Assembly: GCA_025617745.1 (NCBI GenBank)
Contig: CM046863.1
Location: forward strand, 14,450,875-14,514,874
Direction of reading: 5' to 3'
From: Heliocidaris erythrogramma
Taxonomy: Eukaryota > Echinodermata > Echinoidea > Camarodonta > Echinometridae
DNA length: 64,000 nucleotides
How positions within the stretch are numbered: position 1 is the first letter of the stretch; each line of letters opens with the position of its first letter. Below are positions 1 to 10,961 of this stretch, piece by piece. Made by a program: the position numbers and the translations under genes. The notes under the pieces are model-generated. The model was not told the origin of the DNA and did no database searches. It worked only from the letters and a program-made list of their open reading frames with translations.

Positions 1-192
1 TATGGGTGTAAATCTATACATCATCAAATCAAGCATTTTCAAGTGGGGGAGAGGAAAGGTATCCACATCAAATCTGCGGAAATCATAATATTGGCGATAT
101 CTCATCGGTTTTAAGGGCCTTTCAGATGCATTATTTTAATGATACATAACTGTTTGATTAAAAATGCAAAGGTGAACAAGGCAGTGCATTAC

Positions 193-443
193 GGGTCCGC
201 TCCCTAATTATTAAGGACCACTATTCATAGAAAACCGCTATTCATAACACGCGTTATGAATAGCGGTCCTTATGAATAGTGGTCCTGATGAACGCAGGTC
301 CTTATGAATAGCGAGGTAATTTTGTATATGGTTTGCTCGCTATTCATACAAAACCGCTATTCATTTAGCCACGCGTTATGGAAAGCAGTCCTTATGAATA
401 AATGGTCCTTATTAATAACGGTCGTTATGACTAGCGAGGTTAC
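193..443. repeat. Palindromic 'ctattcataaggac' repeat cluster, copy A
   Basis: About 250 bp made almost entirely of the motif ccgctattcata / tatgaatagcgg followed by aggacc, in alternating orientation. Nested palindromes are visible, for example arms of about 14 bp around an acgcg centre near 241-272. A related cluster lies at 40788-41037 in the same arrangement. The two dispersed copies suggest a small interspersed inverted-repeat element rather than a local accident. No coding potential was recognised. Confidence 0.7.
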
Positions 444-490
444 CCCGTGCATCATGGAAGTGTTTTGTTTTGCTTGTTTGTTTGTTTTTT

Positions 491-577
491 TTATTTGACA
501 TTTCGCCTTGAGCACTCCATAGAGTGGATTTGGCGCTATATAAGTTACATTTATTATTATTATTATTATGATTGCTA
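491..577 (+). repeat. SINE-type 3' tail
   Basis: The segment holds ccttgagcact, then ggcgctatataa, and ends in (att)n at about 551-568. The same arrangement (cgccttgagcact ... ggcgctttataaat ... tattatt) appears in reverse at 22890-22980. This matches the 3' part of tRNA-derived SINEs that borrow a LINE tail. No tRNA-like head is visible here, so this is a 5'-truncated copy. Confidence 0.6.
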
Positions 578-1026
578 TTAATGTTGGTGTGGGAAGAGGA
601 TTCAAAACCGAACCTTGGAAATTTCAGAGATTTGGAAATGTGAAAATAACATCTTTTATATATCAAACTGGCCCCTTGTTGGTTAAGAGTTAAGAATTGT
701 TTTCAGCATTAAATAAAGAGTTCATCACAATAACAGGAAAAATGATAAAGTAATGTACAAATTTGCCGACCATAATTCTAGCTTTTTCACGCAGAAAAGC
801 TGAGTAGGGGAGCTGTCACACCCATTTCCCACTTCAGTATAAAAAACGAGGGACAATGCTCTGCATATCAAATACTTCCATTTTTATAAATCACTCATAA
901 AACAATAGGGAATTACAGAAATGTATTCATTTTTTTCTGACTCGCACTGTATGTAAAAATCGCAAGGATATTTAGTGTTGATTTTTTCAAAATTAAATGA
1001 ATCAATAAATAAATGTTTATTTTATT
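578..1026. other. No recognisable feature
   Basis: AT-rich sequence between the SINE tail and the death-domain exon. If the exon belongs to an expressed gene, this lies in the intron downstream of it. I see no further exon, RNA gene or terminal repeat. Confidence 0.4.
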
Positions 1027-1028
1027 AC

Positions 1029-1294
1029 CTTGTTTAATGCTGTATTTTCCAGCCAAGCCACGTAATCCAACTTCATCTAGAATACAGTTCATATCAGCTA
1101 AGCTGCCACCAGTCTTAGCCTTCCAATAAGACAGGCACTCCTTCATTGCGGACACGAAATCGTTGTGATGTCTTTTGAGAATCGAACTTGCTTCATAAGA
1201 GTCTAAGCCGAAGTGAAGGGAAAGCTTTTCATACTTTTCTTCCGGGATGTGTCTGGCCATCTCGACAAGTGTTTGATCGTTAACTGTCGCCATG
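1029..1294 (-). CDS. Internal exon encoding a death-fold domain (copy 1)
   Basis: The reading frame (ATG at 1291-1293) encodes about 88 residues with the hydrophobic spacing of a death domain: LVEMARHIPEEKYEKLSLHF near the start, a central SSILKRHH segment, then the characteristic CLSYWKAKTGG before the last helices. Death domains assemble signalling complexes by homotypic contact in immune and apoptotic receptors. On the minus strand the segment is bounded by a pyrimidine-rich tract ending in cacag before 1294 and by a donor (CAAG|GTAATA) after 1029. The exon therefore starts with one base completing a codon and ends one base into a codon. The ATG lies just inside the exon and may not be the true start. 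A paralogous exon with the same boundaries lies at 49062-49324. No flanking exons were recognised, so the full protein is unknown; an NLR-like or adaptor protein is possible. Confidence 0.72.
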
Positions 1295-1639
1295 CTGTGT
1301 TTGACAAGGAAAACAATACATAAATGGGCTACGACGTGAGAAAAGGGCCCTTAGGCCATACAATGTCAAACATGAGTTTTCGCTGCTATTTGGTAGTATT
1401 GATGCTGTACTATCTGGATATGCAAACGGTTTTCCAAAATTCCATTCCTAAGTGTCCAAAATCGAGGAATTGAAAAAGAACATATTTTTGCCCCAATTCT
1501 GCCATTTGTGACCGAGGTTAACAGTAGATACCCTGATACAATATTCTACATGAATCCTAATACTTTGACTTGGAATCGATCTCTGGTACCAGAACGGGAA
1601 TCTACATTTAATAGAGGGAGAATTTTATCGTCCTTGTTA

Positions 1640-1735
1640 CTTCTGACTTGTCTAACCTCAAAATGACCTCAGATGACCTGGAAGTGACCTTGAAATGACC
1701 TTGAATTGACCTTGGGATGACCTTCAATGGGGCTT
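1640..1735 (+). repeat. Phased TGACC(T) half-site array
   Basis: Six to seven TGACCT or TGACCTT motifs recur about every 10-12 bp between roughly 1660 and 1728. TGACCT is the complement of the nuclear-receptor half site AGGTCA. The order and spacing are seen directly. Whether it binds anything is unknown, and it may simply be a degenerate minisatellite. Confidence 0.5.
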
Positions 1736-1784
1736 AAAATCTGATTTTTTTTTTTAATCACAACTAAGTATTTGAATGTTTTTA

Positions 1785-2858
1785 TAGGTTTTTGTGATCA
1801 ATTTTGGACTTTTTTCATTCAATTTGATATAAGAGTCCTTCAAATTAGCGAAAAAAATCTACACCGTAAAATTCATCATTCAACTTGGTATTTCGGTGAT
1901 TCAAATTCGCACTTAGATCAAAGAATTTAACACTTTTCTCATTCAAAATGACAAGTCGGTTGGGAGCATTCAAATTCGCCACCATGCCAGAAAGCGTCTC
2001 TGCCAGCATTCAAATTCGCACGTGGGCATTCGAATTCGTAATAAGTCCATTCAATTTAGCATGTTTAAGGTATTTGGACTTTTAATTTACTTTGAAATAA
2101 ATTGTTTTGTAATGCGTGGTTAGGCTTCCTTTTCATTACTCAGTTCCATTCCATAGGCCTTATAGCTTTCATAATCATGTACTTAAACTCAATACCCCAA
2201 CCCTCCCCAATGAAAAACACAGATACTTTTATGAAAGAAATAATTTTCCTAAATAACTTTATTAGTTATTACACCCACTGACATACTTTTAACAATATAA
2301 CATTATGAAATAGATATTCACTTGAAAGTATGAACAATAATTATTGTGTAAACTTGTTAGATCATAAATTAGAGAAAAGTAAGTCAATAATGATATATAA
2401 AATTGCTAAAATATATATAGATGAGATAAACATGAATTCATTAAAAGAAGCTTATATGAATAAAAGAATACATAAAAGCTCATATGCAATTCGAAACCAA
2501 TATATCAAAATTAATAAAGAATAACAACCAAATAAAATGTGTTCGACGTAAATTACGAATTCGAACGCTCAATGTGCGAAAAAGAATGCTGTGAAATGAA
2601 TCTGAATGCTGGAATAACGGTATTGCGCAATCGCATCACCTCCCGTTCTAAACTGAATGACCGTTTTACGAACTTGATGCACTTTTTGCGAATTCGAATG
2701 AAATTAGTCTAAATTGGATTGATAAAAGTACTAATACGAATGCATGAAATATTAATTTGAATGCTTAAATGCTTGTACACGGCCAAATTCTTCTAAATTG
2801 AATGCACGTAGTATGAATTTGACTGATGAACTTACGAAATTGACCGCAAAAAAACCTA
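1785..2858. mobile_element. TAGG-ended inverted-repeat DNA element, family 1, copy A
   Basis: The element starts TAGGTTTTTGTGATCAATTT and ends with the imperfect inverted complement (tgaccgcaaaaaaaccta), with TA at both ends that may be a target duplication. The left half carries about nine direct copies of cattcaaattcgca-like motifs. The right half carries a similar number in the opposite orientation (gcgaatttgaatg-like), around an AT-rich centre. No transposase is visible; the 64-codon ORF at 2330 lies in the AT-rich centre and looks incidental. A second copy at 31228-33677 is highly similar apart from a 1379-bp insertion, which confirms the element boundaries. Confidence 0.8.
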
Positions 2859-3670
2859 TATGAAGATCTTAAAACATAAATGGGCAGTTGATGCTGCTGC
2901 ATGCTAACGCGAAGGTAGATCTGAATTTGGTATGCACGAAAGGTCCCCCCGAAACCCCCTAATGTTAATGAAATAAAATGTTTAAAATGCCCTTACCGAT
3001 TCCTCCATGATTCAACGTTTGATATACAAGCAGGCAGCGGGCCCCAAATCAAACAGTGGTTGGTCTGATGATAGGTTAGAACAGAGAACCTCTAGAGTTA
3101 GATTAGGCCTGCTAACATGCAGCGCAGCATCGACTAATTTGCTAGTGCACGAAGAAACTGCGCGCGCTGCATGCATACGACACTGCAAAATTTAGCGTGT
3201 TTTTACCACTTAAGTCCTCTACAGCGCTAAGGGCGCTTTTCTCGCGTCGCGGCCCATTATGTGTAATCAATTTAATAAATAAGTCGAGAAGGGCATCGGA
3301 ATGGCTAAATTGTTCAGTTCAAAGCAAGAAAGTGAACGCGATTATAAAGATAAAAGGGAACTATATAGAGTAGAACAAATAGGGAATAGATGGGCTAGAA
3401 ATGATTGAAAATGATCTGAAAAAAATAACATGAAAAGTCAAACCTAAAGAATTTCAAGCATTATTACACTTGTGTGCGCACGCGCGTATGGCTTCATATA
3501 TCACACAACCTGTGTAAAACCTAACACATCTTTACACAACCAATTTATAGTTTAGCATAAGTGGAAATATAGACACGTAGGCATAAGAAAAAAAAGGGGG
3601 GAGGGGGTGAGGATGAAGCCAGTCTGGGAAGGTTTAATCGTATTGTTAAATTCTTGTATACGGTAAATAG
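2859..3670. other. No recognisable feature
   Basis: Mixed-composition sequence with short ORFs that show no family signature. It contains a short (cg)-rich stretch near 3475-3487 and a G-run near 3595-3607. Nothing more can be supported. Confidence 0.35.
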
Positions 3671-4382
3671 GGCTTTTGCTAAACAGTCGGGTAACGTCGC
3701 GTCGCGTTGGTAGAAATTTTCGAACATTTTTCAGGAAGGTGTCTTCAAGGGGACAAATTGAAAAAGAGTCCATCTCAGTATGATTTTTCCCGTTTTCAGG
3801 CTAAAAACGACAAACAAGGGAATAAAGAAAACAATAGAAGGATAATGCAAAGAAAAACATGAACTATAAAGAGAGAATAGAAGGGTAGGAAGGATGGAAG
3901 AAAATATGATGAAAGGAAACAAAGAATACAACAAAAGGAAAGTTGGAAAGTAAAAATAAGTGGACAAAAACAAAGAATAACATAAAGAAAGATAGAGACA
4001 TAAATGATAGAAGGATAAAGATATTAAGAGTAACATAAGGAAAGATAGAAGAGAAGATGATAATTTGAATAAAGGAATAACATAACGAAAGAAAAGATGA
4101 AAGGAAAACAAAATGATAGGATAAAAGCAAAGAATGTTTTAAGGAAGGTAAGTAAAGATGGGAAGCAGAAAATGATTTTAAAAAGAATAATATGAAAGAT
4201 AGAGAGAGAAATGATAGGATAAAAAAGTTTAACTTATATAAAGAAAGACAGAGAGAGAAATGATAGAAGGATAAAGATTAACGTGAGGAAGGTGGGGGAG
4301 AAAATGATAACAGGAAACAAAGAATATCATAACGAGATGAAGGATGGAAAGATAATTGATAGAAGGATAAAAGCAAGAAATG
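3671..4382 (+). repeat. Left arm of large inverted repeat
   Basis: This segment is the inverted counterpart of 6399-7100. The match is clear from the unique part (cttttgctaaacagtcgg, caggaaggtgtcttcaagg) through a purine-rich part built of degenerate gataaaagaaagatag units. Long apparent ORFs on the minus strand here are F/S/L-rich translations of this low-complexity sequence and are not genes. The arms differ by small indels, for example a duplicated gtcgc near 3695-3704. Confidence 0.8.
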
Positions 4383-5673
4383 ATAAAAGGGAACAAAGAA
4401 TTTTGAAATTCATTAATTATGCAAATTTATTGTAATTTATTCAAAATCAACAGAAAATGCATTTATAATCATAAAACATTAATTTGATAATTCATTTCTC
4501 ACATTTATCTTCAAGGTTCTATCAGAAATTACATAAATTAACTGCCATTCCACAGATCTACACTTCTGGCGGGGACATTACGCATCGCGTAATTACTAGT
4601 TCACTTGTTACCCACGCCGATGAATTACCCACGCCGATGAAATCGGCAGGGTTATGTAAAGGGCTCCGTATGTTTTTTTTTGTTTTTTTTGTTTGTTTGT
4701 TTGTTTGTTTGTATGTTTGTTTGTTTGTTTGTTTGTTTGTTTGTTTGTGTACAAGATAACAAGAGAACGGGTGAACGGATTTGCACCAAATTTTCAGGGA
4801 ATGTTCAGAAAGTGACAGGAAAGAATCGATTAGATTTTGGTGATGATTGGTTGACCCCTGCAAATTCTGTGTGACCTTGAACTTTTGACCCTGTAGTAAA
4901 GTATAGGAACTTCAGTTCAGAGAGTGACAGGATAGAAACTAGAAAGTTTGATGACCCCAAACTTCGCCTGCCGATGCAGAAATATTTTGGTCAATCAAAA
5001 CACTCATTACTTCGTCTCACCAAAAATCTATTTCAGGTTTATGAATTTTAGAAGACTTTTAGACCCATTATTTGCTATTTCACTTCAAATCCGCACAAGC
5101 CTGCAATGAATATTCAAAGCCAACGTATCCCAGCAACAAGGGATTTTTCGCGCTTGAACTGTACTCTCGTTGCGAAATCGAAAGCGGCTAGGTATACGGT
5201 ATACGTATAGCCTAGCACGTCTAATTTCTCCTATTTCTTATCTTCTGTGCATTTCTGTTTATTTTCCCCGGTTCTTTCCACTTTGTTGTGGAAGTTTTTG
5301 TGATTTATTTTATCCTGGTGGACGTGTAGTACGTGATTTTAATTGTTTTCGGTGAAAATCTGGTGCGTTTGTTCGACGTGAGTGAGTCTATCGCACTCGC
5401 GAGTGTTCGCGTGTGTTGATCTGAGTGAGTGGCTGAGTAGCTGTAGTGTACGTACATAACTATACACAGCACTGTCGCGAAGTGCCTGCATGGGGCCGGC
5501 TGACTGTAGTACTGAGTGAGTAAGCTCTGTGCCTCGCATGCACGTCATTTTCAAGTCGAGATCCAACTTCTTTTGTCGTCATATTTATTTTATCCAAGCC
5601 CAATGAAAAAAAAAACAACAACCCGAATTGCAATGTAAAGATAGAACATGAATACATTTACTAACACTGACAT
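4383..5673. other. Spacer of the large inverted repeat, left part
   Basis: The spacer includes a short direct duplication (ttacccacgccgatgaa, twice at about 4609-4642) followed by a T-rich run and a (tttg)n microsatellite at 4676-4748. Sequence after 4748 resembles a dispersed repeat without recognised ends. No gene is supported; the ORFs crossing the microsatellite are V/C/L/F low-complexity artefacts. Confidence 0.45.
4676..4748 (+). repeat. (TTTG)n microsatellite
   Basis: About 18 near-perfect tttg units, with one variant unit (tatg) in the middle, preceded by a T-run. Confidence 0.95.
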
Positions 5674-5681
5674 GACTGAAC

Positions 5682-5840
5682 CAAGGCCGTACGCAGCGGG
5701 GAGGGGGGGGGGCAGTTGCCCCCCCCCCCAGAAATTTCAAAATCATACTTTTTTTTAATCGGGTTTAGACTTCAAGTTATGGGTTCCTTTGAAAGCGATC
5801 ATCTTGCCCCCCCAGGAAAAAATTTCTGCGTACGGCCTTG
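5682..5840. mobile_element. 159-bp hAT-type MITE
   Basis: The ends are perfect inverted repeats: CAAGGCCGTACGCAG at the left and its complement at the right. Both flanks carry the same 8-bp target duplication GACTGAAC (5674-5681 and 5841-5848). An 8-bp duplication with CA...TG ends is the signature of hAT-superfamily insertion. The interior holds a G-run and a C-run that are themselves roughly inverted. The element is too short to code for anything, so it must have been mobilised in trans. Confidence 0.85.
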
Positions 5841-5848
5841 GACTGAAC

Positions 5849-6398
5849 ACTGAATACAACTGATTGCTAACATTTTTTTTCTCACCACGCCACGCTCTCT
5901 GACATGTCTAATCAATTACTTTTAGGGGAGGGATGTTTCAATAATAAAATATCTTTTTCAGAAGAATTTTTTCAAGGGTGGGGACACACAAAGCTATGAC
6001 CTGGATATGGCAAAATTTATTGGGGGGGGGGGGGGAGATGTGCCTCTTGTTATCCCCTTTGAATGGCTACTGCTTACAAAAATAATCGCAACAAAACAAA
6101 ACCTATTGGGTTAAGGCGTGGGTCTGCCGCCTTTGACGGCCTTTCTAGTTTTTAATCCTTTTATTAATTTTTTCTTTCCACCATTCCTTTCATTACGTTA
6201 TTCTTTTATTGCTTTTATCATTTTGTTTTCTATCTTTCATAATGTTACTGTTTATATTTATTCTTTTTATCCTCTTTTTTTTTATTGCTTTCCATCTTCA
6301 CTTTGTTATTCTTTGTTCCCTTTTATCATCTTCTCTTCCACCTTTCTTCATGTTTATATTTATCTTTTTATCATTTTTCTCTCTATCTCTCGCTTTGT
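5849..6398. other. Spacer of the large inverted repeat, right part
   Basis: This includes a G-run at about 6023-6035 and, from about 6130, pyrimidine-rich sequence related to the adjoining right arm but not clearly paired with the left arm. No gene is supported. Confidence 0.4.
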
Positions 6399-7100
6399 CA
6401 TTTCTTGCTTTTATCCTTCTATCAATTATCTTTCCATCCTTCCTCTCGTTATGATATTCTTTGTTTCCTGTTATCATTTTCTCCCCACCTTCCTCACGTT
6501 AATGTTTATCCTTCTATCATTTCTCTCTCTGTCTTTCTTTATATAAGTTAAACTTTTTTATCCTATCATTTCTCTCTCTATCTTTCATATTATTCTTTTT
6601 AAAATCATTTTCTGCTTCCCATCTTTACTTACTTTCCTTAAAACATTCTTTGCTTTTATCCTATCATTTTGTTTTCCTTTCATCTTTTCTTTCCTTATGT
6701 TATTCCTTTATTCAAATTATCATCTTCTCTTCTATCTTTCCTTATGTTACTCTTAATATCTTTATCCTTCTATCATTTATGTCTCTATCTTTCTTTATGT
6801 TATTCTTTGTTTTTTCCACTTATTTTTACTTTCCAACTTTCCTTTTGTTGTATTCTTTGTTTCCTTTCATCATATTTTCTTCCATCCTTCCTACCCTTCT
6901 ATTCTCGCTTTATAGTTCATGTTTTTCTTTGCATTATCCTATTGTTTTCTTTATTCCCTTGTTTGTCGTTTTTAGCCTGAAAACGGGAAAAATCATACTG
7001 AGATGGACTCTTTTTCAATTTGTCCCCTTGAAGACACCTTCCTGAAAAATGTTCGAAAATTTCTACCAACGCGACGTTACCCGACTGTTTAGCAAAAGCC
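6399..7100 (-). repeat. Right arm of large inverted repeat
   Basis: Inverted copy of 3671-4382. The outer end (ggtagaaatt, cttttgctaaacag in complement) is nearly identical in both arms, and the inner part is the complementary pyrimidine-rich low-complexity sequence. The long plus-strand ORFs within it repeat the same F/S/L-rich translation as the left arm and are not genes. Confidence 0.8.
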
Positions 7101-7340
7101 GTAAATAGAGATGTATGTTGTCTTTATCTTTTACTATTTTTAAAATTTATCTTTTTATCTTTAGGCCAAAAATCTTTTAATTGTAGAGAAACTGCTTTTC
7201 ATGAATATTTTGAACTCTTGATTTTGATGATGCAGATTTCAGCCCTGCTGTGGTTAGTTTAATACTTCATTCCCGTCGAACATTAACTGTTGCAATAGCA
7301 TATTAAAGGTACATCAAAATCAATGTAAAGATGCCAGTAG

Positions 7341-10300
7341 GATTTGATTTGATTTGATTTGATTTTATTCGTCAGGTATATTGCAATACAAACATAACCA
7401 GGTACCATGACAGGATAGCCCATGAAAGCCGAAATGGCTTATTTCCAATGGGGTCCTTATACCTAAATAACTGATTAAAAAATACACTAAGAAAACACAT
7501 TAGTACGGCTACAAGACTATCGTACACGTACGACAAGTAATAAGAATGTACTAAAGTAGCAAAATAAAACATAATAACATTTTTATAAAGTAGGCGAAGA
7601 TTACATAAATGTGAAAACAAGACTTACTCAACGGAAAAAACTATATACAGAAAATCATAATGAAACTATCGATAATAAACGTTGGTTACACAAGTCATAT
7701 AATATAGGAAAAAACCATCTGAGCTACAAAAAGGAGAGGAGAAATATAGTTATGGAGTAGACACATTTTTCAGATGATAGGGTCACCAGCTTCAATACCC
7801 TTTTAAAATGTAAAAAAATTCTTAACTGACTTAACATGATTTGGGAGGGAATTCCAGAAAAGAATACCGTTAAAATAAAAGGAATTTCCAATTTTACCTT
7901 TCCGCTTAGGCACTACGAAATTAAATTGACTATTTCTAGTGTCATGCCCATGGACACTTGAAGAGCGAGTAAAATTACTTGAAATATAGTGATCTGCATT
8001 AGAGTAAAAAATCTTATGTACATGGTGAATTAAAAGTTGTTGTGATCTAAGCTTTACATGAAGAAGACCAGCTGTTTCAAGTTCACTCTTCCCAATGTGT
8101 GTTCTTGGTGGTAAGTGATTGATAAATCTTACAATCTTATTTTGAATTATTTTTAACTTGTTTTGATCCACCTTGCCTAGACTGCAGTACCATGCCGCAT
8201 TAGCATAATCAAATAAACATTGTATTAAGGAAAAACTTAAAATGCGTCTTGATTTTAAGTTCATGCAATTTTGATAACGATACAAGAATTTTAGACGAGC
8301 ATTAGCTTTTTTGACAATACTGTCAACCAAACTTGAGCAAGAAAGATCACTAGCTATATTTAGTCCTAAATACTTCACAGAATCCTGTCTCTTAATGAGT
8401 TGATTGTTATAACTTATATTGAAATCATCAGTATACTTCAGCCTACCCCGCGAACAAAACAAAATACTTTCGGTTTTACCAATATGTAAGCTAAGCTTAT
8501 TTGCTGTCATCCAATTAACACAGTTTGATAATTCTAAGCTAAGTTTTTCCCCAATCAGCTTAGGATCAGTACCAGAATATAGTAACACACTATCATCCGC
8601 ATATAAAAGTAATTTACTGTCGTTGACACAAACACACATATCATTAATGTAGCACATGAAAAGAATAGGACCTAATATGCTCCCCTGGGGAACTCCGCAT
8701 CTTATGGGCATAGAATCGGAGAGTACATTTTGCAACGAGACAACTTGATGACGATTGGTCAAGTAAGACCTAAACCATTGCACACATGCAGAATTTAAAC
8801 CCATTACTTCTAATTTACTTAACAGTATATTATGGTTAACGGTATCGAAGGCTTTTTGCAAGTCAAGAAGAACCATCCCGACAAAACGTCCTTGGGAAAT
8901 TTCGTTCCTGACAAAATCTAACAGGTGAATAAGACAAGTTTCAGTGGAATAACCATTTCTAAAACCGGATTGAAATTCGTATATTATTTTGTTTTCTTGA
9001 AAGTAGTTCTCTAATTGGGCATACACACATTTCTCTAGGACCTTCGAGACTATACTTAAGACGCTAATCGGTCTATAATTGCTAACATTAGTTTTATCTT
9101 TCTTTTTATAAAGGGGTGTTACTTTTGCAATTTTCATTTCATCAGGGAAGGTGGAAGTTGAGATAGATAAGTTAATAATGTAAGTTAAAGGTTTATACAA
9201 ATATTTAGCTCCATCCTTCAAAAATCTGGCAGGTACCAAGTCAAGCCCGGTACTTTTTGATATTTTCAACTTATTTAATTCATCTAAAACAAACTTTTCT
9301 TTGACAGGAGAAAAAAGAAAACAACCTTTCGACACACCCTTAGTGTCGTATAATTTTTGTAATTTAACACTGTCCGTTCCAAATTCATTTGCGTTGCTAT
9401 CTGGCAGATTACTAGCTAATTTTTCTGCCACAGTTGTGAAATAATTGTTAAATTCGTTCGCTATCCTCATATTATCATGACATAACTCCCCTTGGATATT
9501 AATAACATTCTCTTTAACATTCTTTTGTTTGTTTTTACAACCTAAATCTTTCAGATTCTTCCACAACTTTTTAGAATCATTTTTATGCTCATCAATTTGA
9601 TTTTGGAAGTATTCATCTTTAGCCTGTCTCACTTTTCTTTGCACCAAATTACGTAAAAGTTTATATTTCTTTTGTAATTCTAAATTACCACAATCTTTTT
9701 TCATTCTTTTAAAAGCTATATTTCTTTGTCTTATTAACGAAATAATTTCAGCATTCATCCACTTATCGGTTCTTTGCTTAATTCTTACTTGTTTTAATGG
9801 AGCACATTTATCAACTATAGACATGAAAATATTTTTGAAAATTGACCACGCAGTATTTACTTCTTTACATTCTAATATGTCAGACCAGTTGACTCGAGAT
9901 AAAACATTATTAAAATCATCTATACAATAGTTTCTCATACACCGAATATTTATATTTCTATGCTGTTTGAATACAGGTCTTATTAGCTTCCTAGAGCAGT
10001 AGGTTAAAAAATGATCACTTAGGCCAATTTCAATAACACCACTTTGACAAATATTTTCTTCTTTACTGCTGATTACATGGTCTATTAATGATGAAGTGGC
10101 CGATGTTGTTCGAGTGGGTTTAGTTATAAGTTGACTCAAACCATTTAAATTCAAAATATTCTTGTATTTTTTTGATAATGAAGACTGCTGCAAAAGGCAG
10201 ATATTCATGTCCCCTAAAATTATAACCTCATCATCTTTTGTTAATTTATCCAACGTGTCAGTGAGATATTCAATAAAAAAATGATCTGTAGGGGGTCTGT

Positions 10301-10961
10301 ACACAACACCTAGAGTAATGGGTTTTGTATGGGGTAATAGAATGTCAATCCATAACGATTCAATATCATTTTGTGTAAGATCTTCTCGTACGTTAAATGC
10401 AATATCATTTCTAATATAAAGACAGACTCCACCACCATGTTCTCCTACACGGTCTCGTCTTAAAATACAATATCCATCGATACAAACTTCTTCATCGTTC
10501 ACGGAAGAGTTTAACCACGTTTCAGTGATTGCAATTACAGAGATTCTATTTTGGGAGAAAAGGAGTCGTAGTTCAGGTAATTTAAACAGAATTGATCTAA
10601 CATTCAAATGAAAAAGATGCAACCCTTTACCATTACAAGTATCATTAAATGATTCATATAAAGCGCTTTCATCAACAGTATTCTGTATTCTAACTTCAGG
10701 GATAGGAGGTAAAATTGGTTGAGAGGGTTGAATATCTTCACAGGATTGAGTAAAAAGGGAGTCACAAAAAGGTGGTAATGAGCACGTCAAACAGACCCAA
10801 TTTTCATTGGGGTTATGATATAACCTGGTATACTCAGAGAGAGAGATTTCAAGACATTTAGTATGGTACCACTTTTGGCAGGTGGAACACAATAGGCCAT
10901 GTTGGTTGTTTTTTACGGGTTCATCAACAATCGCCAACTTACCAGTTATTTTATGACTATT
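7341..10961 (-). mobile_element. 5'-truncated non-LTR retrotransposon (CR1/Jockey group)
   Basis: On the minus strand the element consists of a long open frame, about 460 bp of 3' untranslated sequence, and a 3' terminal array of (aaatc)n, about five units at 7341-7365. Ending in a short tandem repeat rather than poly(A) is typical of CR1/L2-group elements. The 5' end is truncated: the frame enters from a stop at about 10962-10964 with no ATG and lacks the first half of a zinc finger. The uninterrupted ORF suggests fairly recent insertion. I could not identify a target-site duplication by eye. Confidence 0.85.
7803..10937 (-). CDS. Non-LTR retrotransposon ORF2: PHD-like finger, endonuclease, reverse transcriptase
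   Basis: Over 1040 codons are open. Residues about 15-55 hold the second half of a PHD-type finger (CSTCQKWYHTKC, then WVCLTC); the first CxxC is missing because the element is truncated. Residues about 105-320 form an APE-type endonuclease: HLNVRS, AITETWL, GGGVCLYI, YRPP, LGDMN and the catalytic SDH at about 308-309. The reverse transcriptase follows, with YRPISVL, LLDLQKAFDTV, GVPQGSILGPILF and the catalytic YADD at about 779-782. The C-terminal part ends in the FNGILFWNSLP region. The enzyme would nick target DNA and reverse-transcribe its own RNA in place. The printed start at 10937 is TTG, not ATG; translation in this copy has no obvious start. No frameshift or stop is seen after 10962. 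Confidence 0.92.
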   Translation of the reverse strand: MAIVDEPVKNNQHGLLCSTCQKWYHTKCLEISLSEYTRLYHNPNENWVCLTCSLPPFCDSLFTQSCEDIQPSQPILPPIPEVRIQNTVDESALYESFNDTCNGKGLHLFHLNVRSILFKLPELRLLFSQNRISVIAITETWLNSSVNDEEVCIDGYCILRRDRVGEHGGGVCLYIRNDIAFNVREDLTQNDIESLWIDILLPHTKPITLGVVYRPPTDHFFIEYLTDTLDKLTKDDEVIILGDMNICLLQQSSLSKKYKNILNLNGLSQLITKPTRTTSATSSLIDHVISSKEENICQSGVIEIGLSDHFLTYCSRKLIRPVFKQHRNINIRCMRNYCIDDFNNVLSRVNWSDILECKEVNTAWSIFKNIFMSIVDKCAPLKQVRIKQRTDKWMNAEIISLIRQRNIAFKRMKKDCGNLELQKKYKLLRNLVQRKVRQAKDEYFQNQIDEHKNDSKKLWKNLKDLGCKNKQKNVKENVINIQGELCHDNMRIANEFNNYFTTVAEKLASNLPDSNANEFGTDSVKLQKLYDTKGVSKGCFLFSPVKEKFVLDELNKLKISKSTGLDLVPARFLKDGAKYLYKPLTYIINLSISTSTFPDEMKIAKVTPLYKKKDKTNVSNYRPISVLSIVSKVLEKCVYAQLENYFQENKIIYEFQSGFRNGYSTETCLIHLLDFVRNEISQGRFVGMVLLDLQKAFDTVNHNILLSKLEVMGLNSACVQWFRSYLTNRHQVVSLQNVLSDSMPIRCGVPQGSILGPILFMCYINDMCVCVNDSKLLLYADDSVLLYSGTDPKLIGEKLSLELSNCVNWMTANKLSLHIGKTESILFCSRGRLKYTDDFNISYNNQLIKRQDSVKYLGLNIASDLSCSSLVDSIVKKANARLKFLYRYQNCMNLKSRRILSFSLIQCLFDYANAAWYCSLGKVDQNKLKIIQNKIVRFINHLPPRTHIGKSELETAGLLHVKLRSQQLLIHHVHKIFYSNADHYISSNFTRSSSVHGHDTRNSQFNFVVPKRKGKIGNSFYFNGILFWNSLPNHVKSVKNFFTF

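Noticed and set aside
4484-4874. ORFs with runs of VCLF or KQTN residues
   Set aside because: They are readings through the (TTTG)n microsatellite.
3731-6980. F/S/L-rich ORFs of 88-142 codons that look like membrane proteins
   Set aside because: They are readings of the low-complexity part of the large inverted repeat, appearing on opposite strands in both arms.
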